Shown here: piece by piece, positions 33,894-42,239 of the stretch | Layout: each line of letters starts with the position of its first letter | Numbering within the stretch: the stretch's first letter is position 1 | NCBI RefSeq assembly: GCF_001513675.1 | Contig: NZ_CP013859.1 | Coordinates: 1,551,081-1,615,080 of the forward strand | Length of the DNA: 64,000 bases | Direction: 5' to 3' | Source: Microbacterium sp. XT11 | GTDB taxonomy: Bacteria > Actinomycetota > Actinomycetes > Actinomycetales > Microbacteriaceae | Notes under the pieces: model-generated | What the model saw: only the letters and a program-made list of their open reading frames with translations | Told to the model about the DNA's origin: nothing | Database searches by the model: none | Program-made: the position numbers and the translations under genes

Positions 33894-33921
33894 TTTACAT
33901 GCGTCCCAGCAAGCACATAGA
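33894..33921 (+). promoter_or_regulatory. Candidate promoter for the BldC-like gene
   Basis: TTTACA (33894-33899), 16-bp spacer, CATAGA (33916-33921), about 30 bp before the ATG at 33951. Reasonable sigma-70-type match in an otherwise GC-rich gap. Confidence 0.45.
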
Positions 33922-33950
33922 GTGTGCACATCGAGAAAGGGGTACGTGGG

Positions 33951-34142
33951 ATGCCCGAAGTTCCTGACGTCCGGTTCCTGACCGTGGCAGAGGTCGCCGA
34001 GCTCATGCGTGTGTCGAAGATGACCGTGTATCGCCTCGTGCACGCGGGCGAGCTGCCCGCGATCCGGTTCGGGCGCAGCTTCCGCGTGCCCGAGTCGGCC
34101 GTGGCCGAGGCGTTACAGCGGCCGATCGCCGACGTCGGTTAG
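33951..34142 (+). CDS. Small MerR-like helix-turn-helix protein of the BldC/excisionase type, 63 aa
   Basis: Single DNA-binding domain: VRFLTVAEVAELMRVSKMTV, then YRLVHAGELPAIRFGRSFRV, the layout of BldC-like actinobacterial regulators that are often auto-annotated as excisionases. ATG 33951 has a GAAAGGGG site; an upstream in-frame GTG (33924) lacks one. No phage genes are nearby, and the next gene is bS22, a pairing found in other actinobacteria, so it is a chromosomal regulator and not an excisionase. Confidence 0.88.
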   Translation: MPEVPDVRFLTVAEVAELMRVSKMTVYRLVHAGELPAIRFGRSFRVPESAVAEALQRPIADVG

Positions 34143-34155
34143 CGCTCGCGTCGTT

Positions 34156-34165
34156 TGCTAAGATG
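34156..34165 (+). promoter_or_regulatory. Extended -10 promoter element upstream of bS22
   Basis: TTGCTAAGAT contains the TGN extension and a TAAGAT hexamer, lying 14 bp after the BldC-like stop. It would give a 5' leader of about 70 nt for bS22. Confidence 0.45.
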
Positions 34166-34241
34166 ATCCGAGGCATTTTTCCGTGCCCGTACCCGGGTGT
34201 CCTTTTGTGCGACGCCCAGCCCCTGACGTAGTGAGGTTTCC

Positions 34242-34340
34242 GTGGGTTCTGTCATCAAGAAGCGCCGCAAGCGCATGGCGAAGAAGAAGCACCGCAAGCT
34301 GCTTCGCAAGACTCGCCACCAGCGCCGCAACAAGAAGTAA
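34242..34340 (+). CDS. Small ribosomal protein bS22 (AURKAIP1/COX24 domain), 32 aa
   Basis: A very short, strongly basic protein (MGSVIKKRRKRMAKKKHRKL at the start, then RKTRHQRRNKK). This matches the actinobacterial bS22 protein seen in mycobacterial 30S subunits and related to mitochondrial mS38. The GTG start 34242 is preceded by GTGAGG. An extended -10 (TGCTAAGAT, 34157-34164) about 75 bp upstream gives it its own promoter, and a UUCG-loop terminator follows. Easily missed because of its size. Confidence 0.9.
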   Translation: MGSVIKKRRKRMAKKKHRKLLRKTRHQRRNKK

Positions 34341-34355
34341 GCGGCCAGACACCGA

Positions 34356-34380
34356 GCGCCTGTCTTCGGACGGGCGCTTT
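34356..34380 (+). terminator. Terminator after bS22
   Basis: Nine-pair stem (GCGCCTGTC/GACGGGCGC, one G-T pair) capped by a TTCG tetraloop and followed by TTTGTGT. A classic intrinsic terminator, 15 bp after the bS22 stop. Confidence 0.8.
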
Positions 34381-34422
34381 GTGTCTCTGCCCCCGTCCAG
34401 AATCACGCCTCAGGAGGATGCC

Positions 34423-34725
34423 GTGAAGACGATCACCGTCAGCGAGCTCGCCGCGCGGGAGAACACCCCGCTCATCGACGTGCGCGAACCGGACGAGTTC
34501 GCGGCGGGTCACGTGCCCGGCGCCGTGAACATCCCCATGTCGCAGCTCGGCGACCGGCTCGAGGAGCTTCCCGGTGAGGCCTTCGACGTGATCTGCCAGA
34601 TGGGCGGGCGGTCGGCGCGCGTGGTCGAGGCCCTCGAGGCCCGCGGCTACGACGCCACGAACGTCGAGGGCGGGACGGCCGCCTGGATCTCGGCCGGCCA
34701 CGAGGTCGAGGTGCCGTCGGCGTGA
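34423..34725 (+). CDS. Rhodanese-like sulfurtransferase, 100 aa
   Basis: Single-domain rhodanese (PspE/GlpE size). The active-site loop reads CQMGGRS with the catalytic Cys near residue 62; DVREPDEFAAGHVPGAVNIP precedes it, and GYDATNVEGGTAAW follows. GTG 34423 is chosen for its CAGGAGG ribosome-binding site 5 bp upstream. First of three overlapping genes (rhodanese, glutaredoxin-like, Dabb), suggesting shared thiol or sulfur handling; substrates are not known. Confidence 0.92.
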   Translation: MKTITVSELAARENTPLIDVREPDEFAAGHVPGAVNIPMSQLGDRLEELPGEAFDVICQMGGRSARVVEALEARGYDATNVEGGTAAWISAGHEVEVPSA

Positions 34726-35018
34726 CCACGCTCACGCTCATCGGCAAGCCCGACTGCCATCTGTGCGACGTCGCGTCCGATGTGATCGACGCCGTCGTCG
34801 CCGAGCTGCCCGATGCCGCGGCCGAGCAGATCGAGATCGTCGAGGCATCCATCCAGGACGACCCCGCGCTGTACGAGATGTGGTGGGAGAAGATCCCCGT
34901 CGTGCTCATCGACGGCGAGTTCCACGCGCACTGGCGTGTGTCGCCCGAGCGGCTGCGCCACGCCCTCGAGGATGCGCTGCGGAGCGACGCGTCCGCCGAC
35001 CAGGAGGTGTCCCGATGA
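34722..35018 (+). CDS. Glutaredoxin-like protein, 98 aa
   Basis: Thioredoxin-fold protein of the DUF836/glutaredoxin family with active-site CHLC (C12, C15) in GKPDCHLCDVA and the cis-Pro segment KIPVVLIDGEFHAHWRV. GTG start overlapping the rhodanese stop (GTGA); its stop overlaps the next gene (ATGA). Likely a cytosolic thiol-disulfide or Fe-S-related redox protein. Confidence 0.88.
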   Translation: MTTLTLIGKPDCHLCDVASDVIDAVVAELPDAAAEQIEIVEASIQDDPALYEMWWEKIPVVLIDGEFHAHWRVSPERLRHALEDALRSDASADQEVSR

Positions 35019-35317
35019 CCATCCGCCATGTGGTGAGCTGGAAGCTCGCCGCCGAAGACCCGGCTGTGCGTGCCGAGCAGGCGGCGGAGGTCGCTCGTCG
35101 TCTGCTCGCCCTCGACGGCGTCGTCCCTGAGCTGCGCGCGATCTCCGCGGGGGCGAACACGGCGTACCCCGACGCCAACTGGGACGTCACGCTCGTCGCG
35201 GACTTCGACTCGATCGCCGACCTGGAGCGCTACCAGGTGCATCCGGCGCACGAGGAGGTCGTCGCGTACGTGCGGTCGGTGGTGGCCTCGCGCGTGGCCG
35301 TCGACTTCGAGCTCTGA
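35015..35317 (+). CDS. Dabb (dimeric alpha-beta barrel) stress-responsive protein, 100 aa
   Basis: IRHVVSWKL at the start and DVTLVADFDSIADLERYQVHPAHEEVVAYV in the second half (read as continuous) are typical of the Dabb/Pfam stress-responsive A/B barrel family. The histidines in RHVV and VHPAHEEV are the usual conserved ones. Function is unknown for most members; some are cyclases. Four-base overlap with the glutaredoxin-like gene. Confidence 0.88.
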   Translation: MTIRHVVSWKLAAEDPAVRAEQAAEVARRLLALDGVVPELRAISAGANTAYPDANWDVTLVADFDSIADLERYQVHPAHEEVVAYVRSVVASRVAVDFEL

Positions 35318-35469
35318 GCCCGGCCGCACTCGCAGGGCGCGCATCGGAGCACTTGAAACACAAATGTAACCGTCAGAACGCGGTTGCCGGTGGGGGCGTC
35401 GCCTGCGAGCGTGTTTAGATGATGTCCTACCCGTCCCGGGCACACAGCCCTCGTCACACAGGAGCAGAT

Positions 35470-36288
35470 ATGCAGCGCCGCACCATCATCGCCGGGATCG
35501 CACTCGCCGCGACCGCCACCCTCGCTCTCGCAGGGTGCGCGACCGGTGGTTCGGGCGACGGGGGCGGGTCGGGTTCCGGTGCCGGCGACGAGTACGGCCT
35601 CGTGCAGCCGGGAACGCTCACGGTCTGCTCCGACGTCCCGTACCCGCCGTTCGAGATGGAGGGCGGAGACAACGGCACGGGTTACACCGGTTTCGACATC
35701 GATCTGCTCGGAGCGATCGCGAAGAAGCTCGACCTCAAGCTCTCGGTGCAGGACGTGGGCTTCGAAGCGCTGCAGTCGGGCACCACGCTCGCCAACGGCA
35801 CGTGCGATGTCGGCGCATCGGCCATGACGATCACCGAAGAGCGCAAGGCCAACATCGACTTCTCCGACCCCTACTACGACTCGCTGCAGTCGCTGCTCGT
35901 GCGCACCGACTCCGGCATCGAGAGCATCAAGGACCTCGACGGCAAGAACGTCGGCGTGCAGCAGGGCACCACGGGCGAGGCTTACGCGACCGAGAACGCT
36001 CCCGGAGCGGTCCTCGTGCAGTACCCGTCCGACGGCGAGCTGTGGCCCGCCATCCAAGCCGGGCAGATCGACGCGATCCTGCAGGACCAGCCCGTCAACC
36101 TCGAGCACGAGAAGGCCGACAAGGCGTACAAGATCGTCGAGACCTACAAGACCGACGAGTCCTACGGCTTCGCCTTCGCGAAGGGCGAGAAGGACGCCCT
36201 GCTGAAGGCGGTCAACGACGCGCTCGGCGAGCTGCGCGACAGCGGCGACTACCAGACGATCTACGACACCTACTTCGCCGCGAAGTAA
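35470..36288 (+). CDS. Polar amino acid ABC transporter substrate-binding lipoprotein, 272 aa
   Basis: Lipoprotein signal with lipobox LAGC (C23), then a Gly/Ser linker and a type II binding-protein domain: TVCSDVPYPPFEMEG, GYTGFDIDLLGAIAKKL, MTITEERKANIDFSDPYYDS, GVQQGTTGEAYATEN. These are signatures of the glutamine/histidine/cystine-type (SBP_bac_3) family. ATG 35470 has a CAGGAG site; an earlier in-frame ATG (35419) would bury the signal peptide. First gene of a three-gene importer operon; the exact amino acid cannot be read. Confidence 0.92.
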   Translation: MQRRTIIAGIALAATATLALAGCATGGSGDGGGSGSGAGDEYGLVQPGTLTVCSDVPYPPFEMEGGDNGTGYTGFDIDLLGAIAKKLDLKLSVQDVGFEALQSGTTLANGTCDVGASAMTITEERKANIDFSDPYYDSLQSLLVRTDSGIESIKDLDGKNVGVQQGTTGEAYATENAPGAVLVQYPSDGELWPAIQAGQIDAILQDQPVNLEHEKADKAYKIVETYKTDESYGFAFAKGEKDALLKAVNDALGELRDSGDYQTIYDTYFAAK

Positions 36289-36322
36289 GGCGGCGAGCAG
36301 GCGAATCGGGAGGGCCCCCACG

Positions 36323-37120
36323 ATGGCGTTGAGGCGCACTCAGAAGCAGAAGCTGTATCGGTACTCCGTCTACGCGGTGCTCATCATCCTGGTCATCTGG
36401 GGTGTGCTGAGGACCGACTGGGCCGAGATCGGCAAGATGTTCTTCGACCCGGTGGTCGCGGCGAAGATGTTCCCGGGGATCATCACGACCGCACTCGTCA
36501 ACACCCTGTGGTTCACCGCGGTCGCGTTCATCGGCGGATTGCTCCTCGGGGTCATCCTCGCGCTGCTGAAGATGTCGAGCATCGGCCCGTTCCGGTGGAT
36601 CGCGACGGCGTGGATCGAGCTCTTCCGCGGACTCCCGGCGATCATGACGATCTTCGCGATCTCGCAGGTGCTGCCGATCGCGACGAAGATCCCCGGCCAG
36701 AAGCTCGGCGGGCCGGTCGTGCTCGGTCTCATCGGCTTGATCCTCGTGGCGTCCGCCTACATGGCCGAGACGATTCGCGCCGGCCTCCAGGCCGTGCCGA
36801 AGGGGCAGACCGAGGCGGCCCGTTCCCTCGGCATGTCTCCGATGAAGACGACCTTCTGGATCGTGGTCCCGCAGGGTTTCCGCATCATCATCCCGCCGCT
36901 GACGAACGAATTCGTGCTGCTGCTCAAGGACACCTCGCTGCTGTTCGTCGCAGGCACGTTCATCTGGTCGAAGGAGCTCACCAACTTCGCCAAGGACGCG
37001 ACGACGCAGAACCAGAACGCGACACCCCTCGTGATGGCGGCGATCCTGTACCTGATCGTCACGATCCCCTTGACGCGGTTCACCGCGTACCTCGAGCGAC
37101 GGATGGCGAAGCAGCGATGA
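36323..37120 (+). CDS. Polar amino acid ABC transporter permease, 265 aa
   Basis: Membrane subunit of the HisM/GlnP family. Visible features: [16 protein letters not shown] (first helix of the domain), [42 protein letters not shown] (the EAA coupling loop, given in part), and [15 protein letters not shown]. About five or six helices. GGGAGG precedes the ATG. Overlaps the ATPase gene by four bases; one permease only, so it probably works as a homodimer. Confidence 0.93.
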   Translation: MALRRTQKQKLYRYSVYAVLIILVIWGVLRTDWAEIGKMFFDPVVAAKMFPGIITTALVNTLWFTAVAFIGGLLLGVILALLKMSSIGPFRWIATAWIELFRGLPAIMTIFAISQVLPIATKIPGQKLGGPVVLGLIGLILVASAYMAETIRAGLQAVPKGQTEAARSLGMSPMKTTFWIVVPQGFRIIIPPLTNEFVLLLKDTSLLFVAGTFIWSKELTNFAKDATTQNQNATPLVMAAILYLIVTIPLTRFTAYLERRMAKQR

Positions 37121-37872
37121 GCACGGATCTGATCGACGTCCAGGCCCCCGCGATCGACGTGCAGGGGCTCGTCAAGACCTACGGCGACAACGAGGTGCTC
37201 AAGGGCATCGACCTCACCGTGACGGCCGGCGAGGTGGTGTGCGTGATCGGGCCGTCCGGGTCGGGCAAGTCGACGCTGCTGCGGTCGGTGAACCTCCTGG
37301 AGGAGCCGACCGCCGGCAAGGTGCTCATCGAGGGCATCGACATCACCGACCCCGACATCGACATCGACCGTGTGCGCACCCGCATCGGCATGGTTTTCCA
37401 GAGCTTCAACCTCTTCCCGCACATGAGCGTGCTCGACAACCTCACGATCGCGCAGCGGCGTGTGAAGAAGCGCTCGAAGGAGGAATCGGAGCGGGTCGCG
37501 CACGAGATGCTGGGCCGCGTCGGGATGGGGCATAAGGCGGATGCTTTCCCCGCGCAGCTGTCCGGAGGCCAGCAGCAGCGCGTGGCGATCGCCAGGGCGC
37601 TGTGCATGAATCCCGACATGATGCTGTTCGACGAGCCGACCTCGGCTCTCGACCCCGAGCTCGTGGGCGAGGTGCTCCAGGTCATGCGCTCCCTCGCCGA
37701 CGAGGGCATGACGATGCTCGTCGTGACGCATGAGATGGGCTTCGCGCGCGAGGTCGGGTCACGCCTCATCTTCATGGACGGCGGGCACATCCTCGAGGAG
37801 GGCGACCCGCGTGAGGTGCTCGCCAACCCGAAGCACCAGCGCACGAAGGACTTCCTCTCCCGCGTGCTCTAG
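37117..37872 (+). CDS. Polar amino acid ABC transporter ATP-binding protein, 251 aa
   Basis: GlnQ/HisP-type ATPase with Walker [10 protein letters not shown] (45-53), [19 protein letters not shown], Walker [15 protein letters not shown], and switch His in [12 protein letters not shown]. Complete and of normal length. The four-base ATGA overlap with the permease indicates translational coupling. Confidence 0.95.
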   Translation: MSTDLIDVQAPAIDVQGLVKTYGDNEVLKGIDLTVTAGEVVCVIGPSGSGKSTLLRSVNLLEEPTAGKVLIEGIDITDPDIDIDRVRTRIGMVFQSFNLFPHMSVLDNLTIAQRRVKKRSKEESERVAHEMLGRVGMGHKADAFPAQLSGGQQQRVAIARALCMNPDMMLFDEPTSALDPELVGEVLQVMRSLADEGMTMLVVTHEMGFAREVGSRLIFMDGGHILEEGDPREVLANPKHQRTKDFLSRVL

Positions 37873-38072
37873 CGCTCAGATCGTATTCCCTTATACCGGT
37901 AGGGAACAGGGCTTTTCCTGCTCCGCGCCCTTTCCCCTCACGTAAGCTGGCGGCACCGGTCGCTGGGGTGGCCGGTGGTCGATCCAGCGAGTGATCGACA
38001 TCTGGGGGGCTGCACTCGTCGACCCCGTTGTCGGGCGAGATGCGGTCGAACGCTGGGCAAGGGGGATGCGGG
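37873..38072 (+). promoter_or_regulatory. 200-bp gap between the amino acid importer and the roadblock-like gene
   Basis: It contains a TTCCCT...AGGGAA inverted repeat just after the ATPase stop (about 37885-37904), a partial GGAACAGG/CCTGCTCC hairpin next to a TTTT run (37902-37922) that may terminate the operon, and TAAGCT (37943-37948) as a possible -10 for the next gene. None is strong. Confidence 0.3.
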
Positions 38073-39038
38073 GTGGCACTTTTCAGCCGTCGTCGCCGGG
38101 GAACGGACGAGCAGTCCGACGCGAACGCGTCGATGCCCGACGCAGCCAAGGGCACGGATGACGCATGGGGCCCGTTCGAAGCGCTCTTCTCACCGAGTGC
38201 CGGGGTTCCGTCTGCTGCGCAGCCGATGCCGCGCTCCGACCGGCACGCGCATGCATCCCGTGCCGACGGCGGCCCGGTGCCGGCCGTTGCCGCGCCGACC
38301 GCTGCGGTGCCGAGCGTTGCGGTGCCGAGCGTTGCGGTGCCGAGCGTTGCGGTGCCGACCGTTGCGGTGCCGACCGGTCCGGTGTCGACCGGCCCGGTGC
38401 CGACTGACCCGGTGCCGACCGTTGCGATGCCGACCGGCCCGGCGCCCGCCCGCACCGACGCGTCCGTCCGCGCGACCGCTCACGTCGCCCTGGAAGACGT
38501 GAGCACCGGCCTGCCCTCGCTGCTCCCCGACGTCGGAGAGCCGCGGCACGCCGTGCCCTTCCGCGCGACGGCGACCGGCGCGTCGCGCCCTCGTAGTCTT
38601 CCGGATACTCCGGAACCCGAGCGAACGTCGTCGCTCAGCCTCACGGCAACCGAACAAGAGAGAGCAAGAATGGCAAATCTGGAACAGTCCGTACAGGAAC
38701 TTCTGTCGATCGATGGCGCGACAGGCGCGGCGATCGTCGACTCGGCGTCGGGCATGGCGCTCGGCCAGGGCGGGCAGCCCGGGTTCGATCTCGGCGTCGC
38801 TGCGGCGGGGAACGCGAACGTCGTGCGCGCCAAGCTCCAGACCATGAAGGAACTCGGACTCGGCGGTCGGATCGATGACATCCTCATCACCCTCGATGAG
38901 CAGTACCACCTCATCAACGTGCTGAGGGGAAACGGCCTCGACAATCTCTTCATCTATCTGGTGCTCGACCGTGCGAAGTCGAATCTCGCACTGGCAAGGC
39001 ACAAGCTCGCCGCGGTGGCTGCTCAGATCTCGATCTGA
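38073..39038 (+). CDS. Roadblock/LC7-like domain protein with a repetitive Pro/Val/Ala N-terminus, 321 aa
   Basis: GTG 38073 follows a GGGGG site and gives a basic start (ALFSRRRRGTDEQ). Residues about 70-125 are low complexity, with repeating AVPSV, AVPTV and PTGPV units encoded by a 15-bp DNA repeat. The C-terminal 122 residues (from MANLEQSVQELLSIDGATGA) form a roadblock/LC7-like domain: GAAIVDSASGMALGQGG, DDILITLDEQYHLINVL, LFIYLVLDRAKSNLALARHKL (in part). Such domains regulate small GTPases or act in bacterial signalling. A second start at ATG 38670 would give only this domain, which is the usual stand-alone size, so two products or a recent fusion are possible. Confidence 0.7.
   Translation: MALFSRRRRGTDEQSDANASMPDAAKGTDDAWGPFEALFSPSAGVPSAAQPMPRSDRHAHASRADGGPVPAVAAPTAAVPSVAVPSVAVPSVAVPTVAVPTGPVSTGPVPTDPVPTVAMPTGPAPARTDASVRATAHVALEDVSTGLPSLLPDVGEPRHAVPFRATATGASRPRSLPDTPEPERTSSLSLTATEQERARMANLEQSVQELLSIDGATGAAIVDSASGMALGQGGQPGFDLGVAAAGNANVVRAKLQTMKELGLGGRIDDILITLDEQYHLINVLRGNGLDNLFIYLVLDRAKSNLALARHKLAAVAAQISI
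38300..38445 (+). repeat. 15-bp coding tandem repeat
   Basis: About nine degenerate copies of GCGGTGCCGAGCGTT/GCGGTGCCGACCGTT inside the roadblock-like gene, each encoding a pentapeptide such as AVPSV or AVPTV. The first three full copies are identical, which suggests recent expansion. Array length is a multiple of 3, so copy changes would not break the frame. Confidence 0.8.
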
Positions 39039-39048
39039 ACAGCGCGAA

Positions 39049-39080
39049 GGGGGCCGTCAGACGCTGACGGCCCCCTTCGT
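39049..39080 (+). terminator. Strong terminator after the roadblock-like gene
   Basis: Perfect 12-bp stem GGGGGCCGTCAG/CTGACGGCCCCC with a 3-nt loop, 10 bp after the stop, followed by TTCGT. Confidence 0.8.
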
Positions 39081-39139
39081 CCATGGCGCCGGGGTTCGCG
39101 CCGCGCACGCATCCTCGGACGGTGCGGCCTCCCCGTGCC

Positions 39140-39316
39140 TCAGCCCTCGACGATCTCAGCGTCGGCGTTGCGGCGCACCGAGTCGATGCCGTTCAGCGCA
39201 CCCGACTTCGACGTGTAGCTCTCGCTCGACAGCGCGATGATCTCCCCGTTTCCTGCCTTGAGGCGGAAACGGTATCCGCCGGACGAGTCGGTGTAGAGCT
39301 CCCACTTGCCTGCCAT
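39140..39316 (-). CDS. DUF1508/YegP-type small protein, 58 aa
   Basis: A single DUF1508 repeat: MAGKWELYTDSSGGYRFRLK at the start, then GNGEIIALSSESYTSKSGAL and NGIDSVRRNADAEIVE. The family occurs in one or two copies (E. coli YegP has two); function is unknown. ATG 39314-39316 is preceded by AGAAAGGACG. Short, but the match is strong. It is followed on its own strand by the terminator shared with the convergent roadblock-like gene. Confidence 0.9.
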   Translation of the reverse strand: MAGKWELYTDSSGGYRFRLKAGNGEIIALSSESYTSKSGALNGIDSVRRNADAEIVEG

Positions 39317-39403
39317 GAGGCGTCCTTTCTCTTCTGGACCGAGGGCGCGACGCCCCTCGGCATCACGGTAGCGCCGGCTCCGTCATGACGGAAGACCGGA
39401 ATT

Positions 39404-40516
39404 TCAGCCGCGCGGATGCACGGCCACGGGCTCAGGGGCGACAGCGATCCGCACACGGTCCCCGAACGACGGACGGATGCCGGGACCGTGCTGCACGCGC
39501 ACGAGCTCACCCGACTCCGTTCGGACGAGCGTGCGCCGCATGCTGCCGAGGAAGGTGCTCTCCTCGACCAGCGCGTCGGTGGCGGCCTCGGATTCCGTTG
39601 CGAAGAACACGTTCTCCGGGCGCAGGTAGACGTCGACGGGGCCGTCGGCTGGGGACTGCAGCGGCAGGCGCTGACCCCAGACCATGACGTGATCGCCGTC
39701 CGCGACCCCCGAGACCACGCTCGACAGCCCCATGAATGCCGCCACGTCCGCCGTCGACGGCGTGCGATAGAGCTGCTCGGGCGTGCCGATCTGCTCGATG
39801 GCGCCGGCGTTCATCACGGCGATTCGGTCCGAGACGGCAAGGGCCTCCTCCTGGTCGTGCGTGACGAACACGGTGGTGATGCCCAGCCGCAGCTGGATGC
39901 GGCGGATCTCATCGCGCAGCTGCACCCGCACCTTGGCGTCGAGAGCAGAAAGCGGTTCGTCGAGCAGCAGCACCTTCGGCTCGGTGACGAGCGCTCGCGC
40001 CAGCGCCACGCGCTGCTGCTGTCCGCCGGACAGCTGGTGCGGGAACCGGTCGGCGAAGTCCGCGAGGCCGACGAGCGCGAGGGCGTCGAGCGCTCGGGCC
40101 GCGGCATCCGCCTTGCCGACCCGGCGGCGCCGCAGGCCGAAGGCGGTGTTGTCGACGACGCGCAGATGCGGGAAGAGCGAGTACGACTGGAACACCATGC
40201 CGATGTCGCGCTTGTTCGTCGGCACGCGCGACACGTCCGCACCGCCCAGGAGCACGGTCCCCGCGTCGGCCCCTTCCAGCCCGGCGAGCACGCGCAGCAG
40301 CGTCGTCTTGCCGCATCCGGAGGGACCGAGCAGCGAGACGAACTCTCCCGGTGCGATGTCGAGATCGACGCAGTGGAGCACGGTGTGCGAGCCGTAGGCC
40401 TTCACGATCGACTGGAGCTGCACACGGGTGCCCTCGCCGGCGTCGGCGAGAAGCATGTTGTCAGCGGTGCGGGGGAGGGTCACGTCGATTCCCTTCGGTC
40501 GCTCTGTGCGACTCAT
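39404..40516 (-). CDS. ABC importer ATP-binding protein (PotA/FbpC type), 370 aa
   Basis: ATPase with Walker A GPSGCGKTT (64-72), signature [19 protein letters not shown], Walker B VLLLDEPLSALDAKVR, and switch His in FVTHDQEEALAVSDR. A C-terminal TOBE-like regulatory domain follows (VYLRPENVFFATESEA, FLGSMRRTLV). The first 30 residues are an unusual extension. Last gene of a four-gene operon (binding protein, two permeases, ATPase), overlapping the second permease by 4 bp. The system is of the spermidine/iron(III)/aminoethylphosphonate class; the substrate is undecided. Confidence 0.92.
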   Translation of the reverse strand: MSRTERPKGIDVTLPRTADNMLLADAGEGTRVQLQSIVKAYGSHTVLHCVDLDIAPGEFVSLLGPSGCGKTTLLRVLAGLEGADAGTVLLGGADVSRVPTNKRDIGMVFQSYSLFPHLRVVDNTAFGLRRRRVGKADAAARALDALALVGLADFADRFPHQLSGGQQQRVALARALVTEPKVLLLDEPLSALDAKVRVQLRDEIRRIQLRLGITTVFVTHDQEEALAVSDRIAVMNAGAIEQIGTPEQLYRTPSTADVAAFMGLSSVVSGVADGDHVMVWGQRLPLQSPADGPVDVYLRPENVFFATESEAATDALVEESTFLGSMRRTLVRTESGELVRVQHGPGIRPSFGDRVRIAVAPEPVAVHPRG

Positions 40517-41316
40517 GGACGGGGCTTTCCGGTTCCGCGTGCCACGCGGCCGATGAGCAGGAGCAGGACGAACACGAACAGGAGTGCCAGGAGCGTGAAG
40601 ATCGCCGGTGCGTACGGGTCCTGCTTCTGCACGACCACCATCGCCGTCTGGAAGACCTGGCGGTTCAGCAGCGACGCGATCGTGAACTCCCCGAGGACGA
40701 CGGCGATCGACAGGAGGGATGCCGCGAGCAGGCCCTGCCGCAGGTTCGGTGCGAGCACGCGCAGCACAACGGTGGGCCAGCCGGCTCCCAGCGATCGGGC
40801 GGCCTCGGAGAGCGTGCGGAGGTCGGCGGCGTCGATCGCAGCCTGGATCGACCGGTACGCGAACGGGAGCACCGTGATGCCGTACGCGAACGCCAGCGTC
40901 CACGTGCCCGTGCCGAGAGTGCGGCCGATCTGCAGATAGATGGGGGCGAGGCCGACGACGAGCACGATCGCCGGGATCGAGATCGGCAGCAGCACCGTGA
41001 ACTCGAAGGCGGGCTTCAGCGCGGGGAACCGCAGGTTCACCAGGATCATCGTGGGCGCCAGGAGCAGCAGGACGATCGCGACGGTGACGACGGCGAGGAT
41101 CAGCGAGTTGCCGAGCCCCACCCAGATGGGCCGGATCGCGGCGGAGTGGGCCGGGTCGAACAACGCGGCCCAGCGCGATAACGACACGCCGCCCTCGGGG
41201 TCGCGGAGCGTGAAGAGCAAGGTCGAGACGAGCGGGACGGCGAAGAACGCGCCGACGACGAGGGCGATCACCCAGCGGGTCACGCGCGACGGGCCGAGAC
41301 GGTTCATGCCTGCCAC
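40513..41316 (-). CDS. ABC importer permease 2 (PotC type), 267 aa
   Basis: Membrane subunit with about six helices and the EAA coupling loop EAARSLGAGWPTVVLRVLAPNLRQG (in part). Start at 41316 (MAGMNRL) or 41307 (MNRL); both overlap the end of permease 1 by a few bases, so it is translationally coupled. Together with permease 1 it forms the heterodimeric channel. Confidence 0.9.
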   Translation of the reverse strand: MAGMNRLGPSRVTRWVIALVVGAFFAVPLVSTLLFTLRDPEGGVSLSRWAALFDPAHSAAIRPIWVGLGNSLILAVVTVAIVLLLLAPTMILVNLRFPALKPAFEFTVLLPISIPAIVLVVGLAPIYLQIGRTLGTGTWTLAFAYGITVLPFAYRSIQAAIDAADLRTLSEAARSLGAGWPTVVLRVLAPNLRQGLLAASLLSIAVVLGEFTIASLLNRQVFQTAMVVVQKQDPYAPAIFTLLALLFVFVLLLLIGRVARGTGKPRP

Positions 41317-42239
41317 CTCGCTGCGCGTCGCTGCACCAGGGAGTACAGCGCCATGACGATCCCGACGACGACGACCATCCCGAGCGCCAGGGCGCCGGCG
41401 AGGTTCTCACGACCGAGCACGGTCTCGCTGGTGAGCGCAGCGCGGATCTGCAGCGGCACGATCTGCGAACCCTGGCTGGCGAGCGCGGCCGCCGTGGCGT
41501 ACGACGAGAACGCGTTCGCGAACAGCAGCAGCACGCTCGCGAGGAACGACGGAGCCAGCACGGGGATCCCCACTCGGAGCCAGAAGCTCGCGCGCGTGCC
41601 GCCGAGCGTGAGGTTCGCCTCGGCCCACTGCGGCTTGAGCGCTGCCAGGGCCGGCATGAAGGTGATCACCATGAGCGGCACCTGGAAGTAGATGTACGGC
41701 AGCACGAGGCCGGGGAGCTCGTAGAGCCACGTGCCGTCCTCGTAGATGTTCACGCCCCACGAGTCGCGCAGGAAGACCGTGAGCACGCCCTGGATGCCGA
41801 TCGTCGCGATGAACGCGAAGGCGAGCGTGACGCCGCCGAACTGTGCCAGTACGCCGGCCGCGGCGTCGACCATGCTGCGCACGACCCCGTCGGGGTTCAG
41901 GCCGAGCAGCGCGTAGCAGACGAGAGCGCCGACCGCGGCGCCGACGAGCGCGGTGAGCAGCGACAGCCCAGCGGAGTTCGCGAACGTCGCAAGGACCACC
42001 GGGGCGCCGAGAGCTCCGAGGTTGGTCCAGGTGAAGGCGCCGTCCTTCGTGACGAAGCCGGAGCCGATGGCGAGCACGGTCGGCACCGCCAGGAAGAGCA
42101 CCACATACGCGGCGAACGGCACGAGCCCCAGCCACGCGGTCGACGGGGTCGCACGCCGGGGCTGCACGGCCGGCGCGAGCCCGGAGGGGGTGGGGGCGGA
42201 TGCCGCGGCATCCACCCCCGTCGTCACGACAGCGGTCAC
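41304..42239 (-). CDS. ABC importer permease 1 (PotB type), 311 aa
   Basis: Membrane subunit: cytoplasmic N-terminal tail of about 35 residues, then helices from WLGLVPFAAYVVLFLAVP; the coupling loop reads WAEANLTLGGTRASFWLRVG. GTG start 42239 overlaps the binding-protein stop (GTGA). A 28-bp hairpin-forming palindrome with the GGATGCCGCGGCATCC core (42192-42219) lies in the first codons, which might tune translation of the permease relative to the binding protein. Confidence 0.9.
   Translation of the reverse strand: MTAVVTTGVDAAASAPTPSGLAPAVQPRRATPSTAWLGLVPFAAYVVLFLAVPTVLAIGSGFVTKDGAFTWTNLGALGAPVVLATFANSAGLSLLTALVGAAVGALVCYALLGLNPDGVVRSMVDAAAGVLAQFGGVTLAFAFIATIGIQGVLTVFLRDSWGVNIYEDGTWLYELPGLVLPYIYFQVPLMVITFMPALAALKPQWAEANLTLGGTRASFWLRVGIPVLAPSFLASVLLLFANAFSSYATAAALASQGSQIVPLQIRAALTSETVLGRENLAGALALGMVVVVGIVMALYSLVQRRAARWQA

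Noticed and set aside
33951-34142. Phage excisionase
   Set aside because: No integrase, att site or phage genes; the neighbour is ribosomal protein bS22, as in other actinobacterial chromosomes.
38300-38445. Non-coding satellite repeat
   Set aside because: The unit is 15 bp, the frame stays open, and it encodes a consistent pentapeptide, so it is better seen as part of a protein linker.
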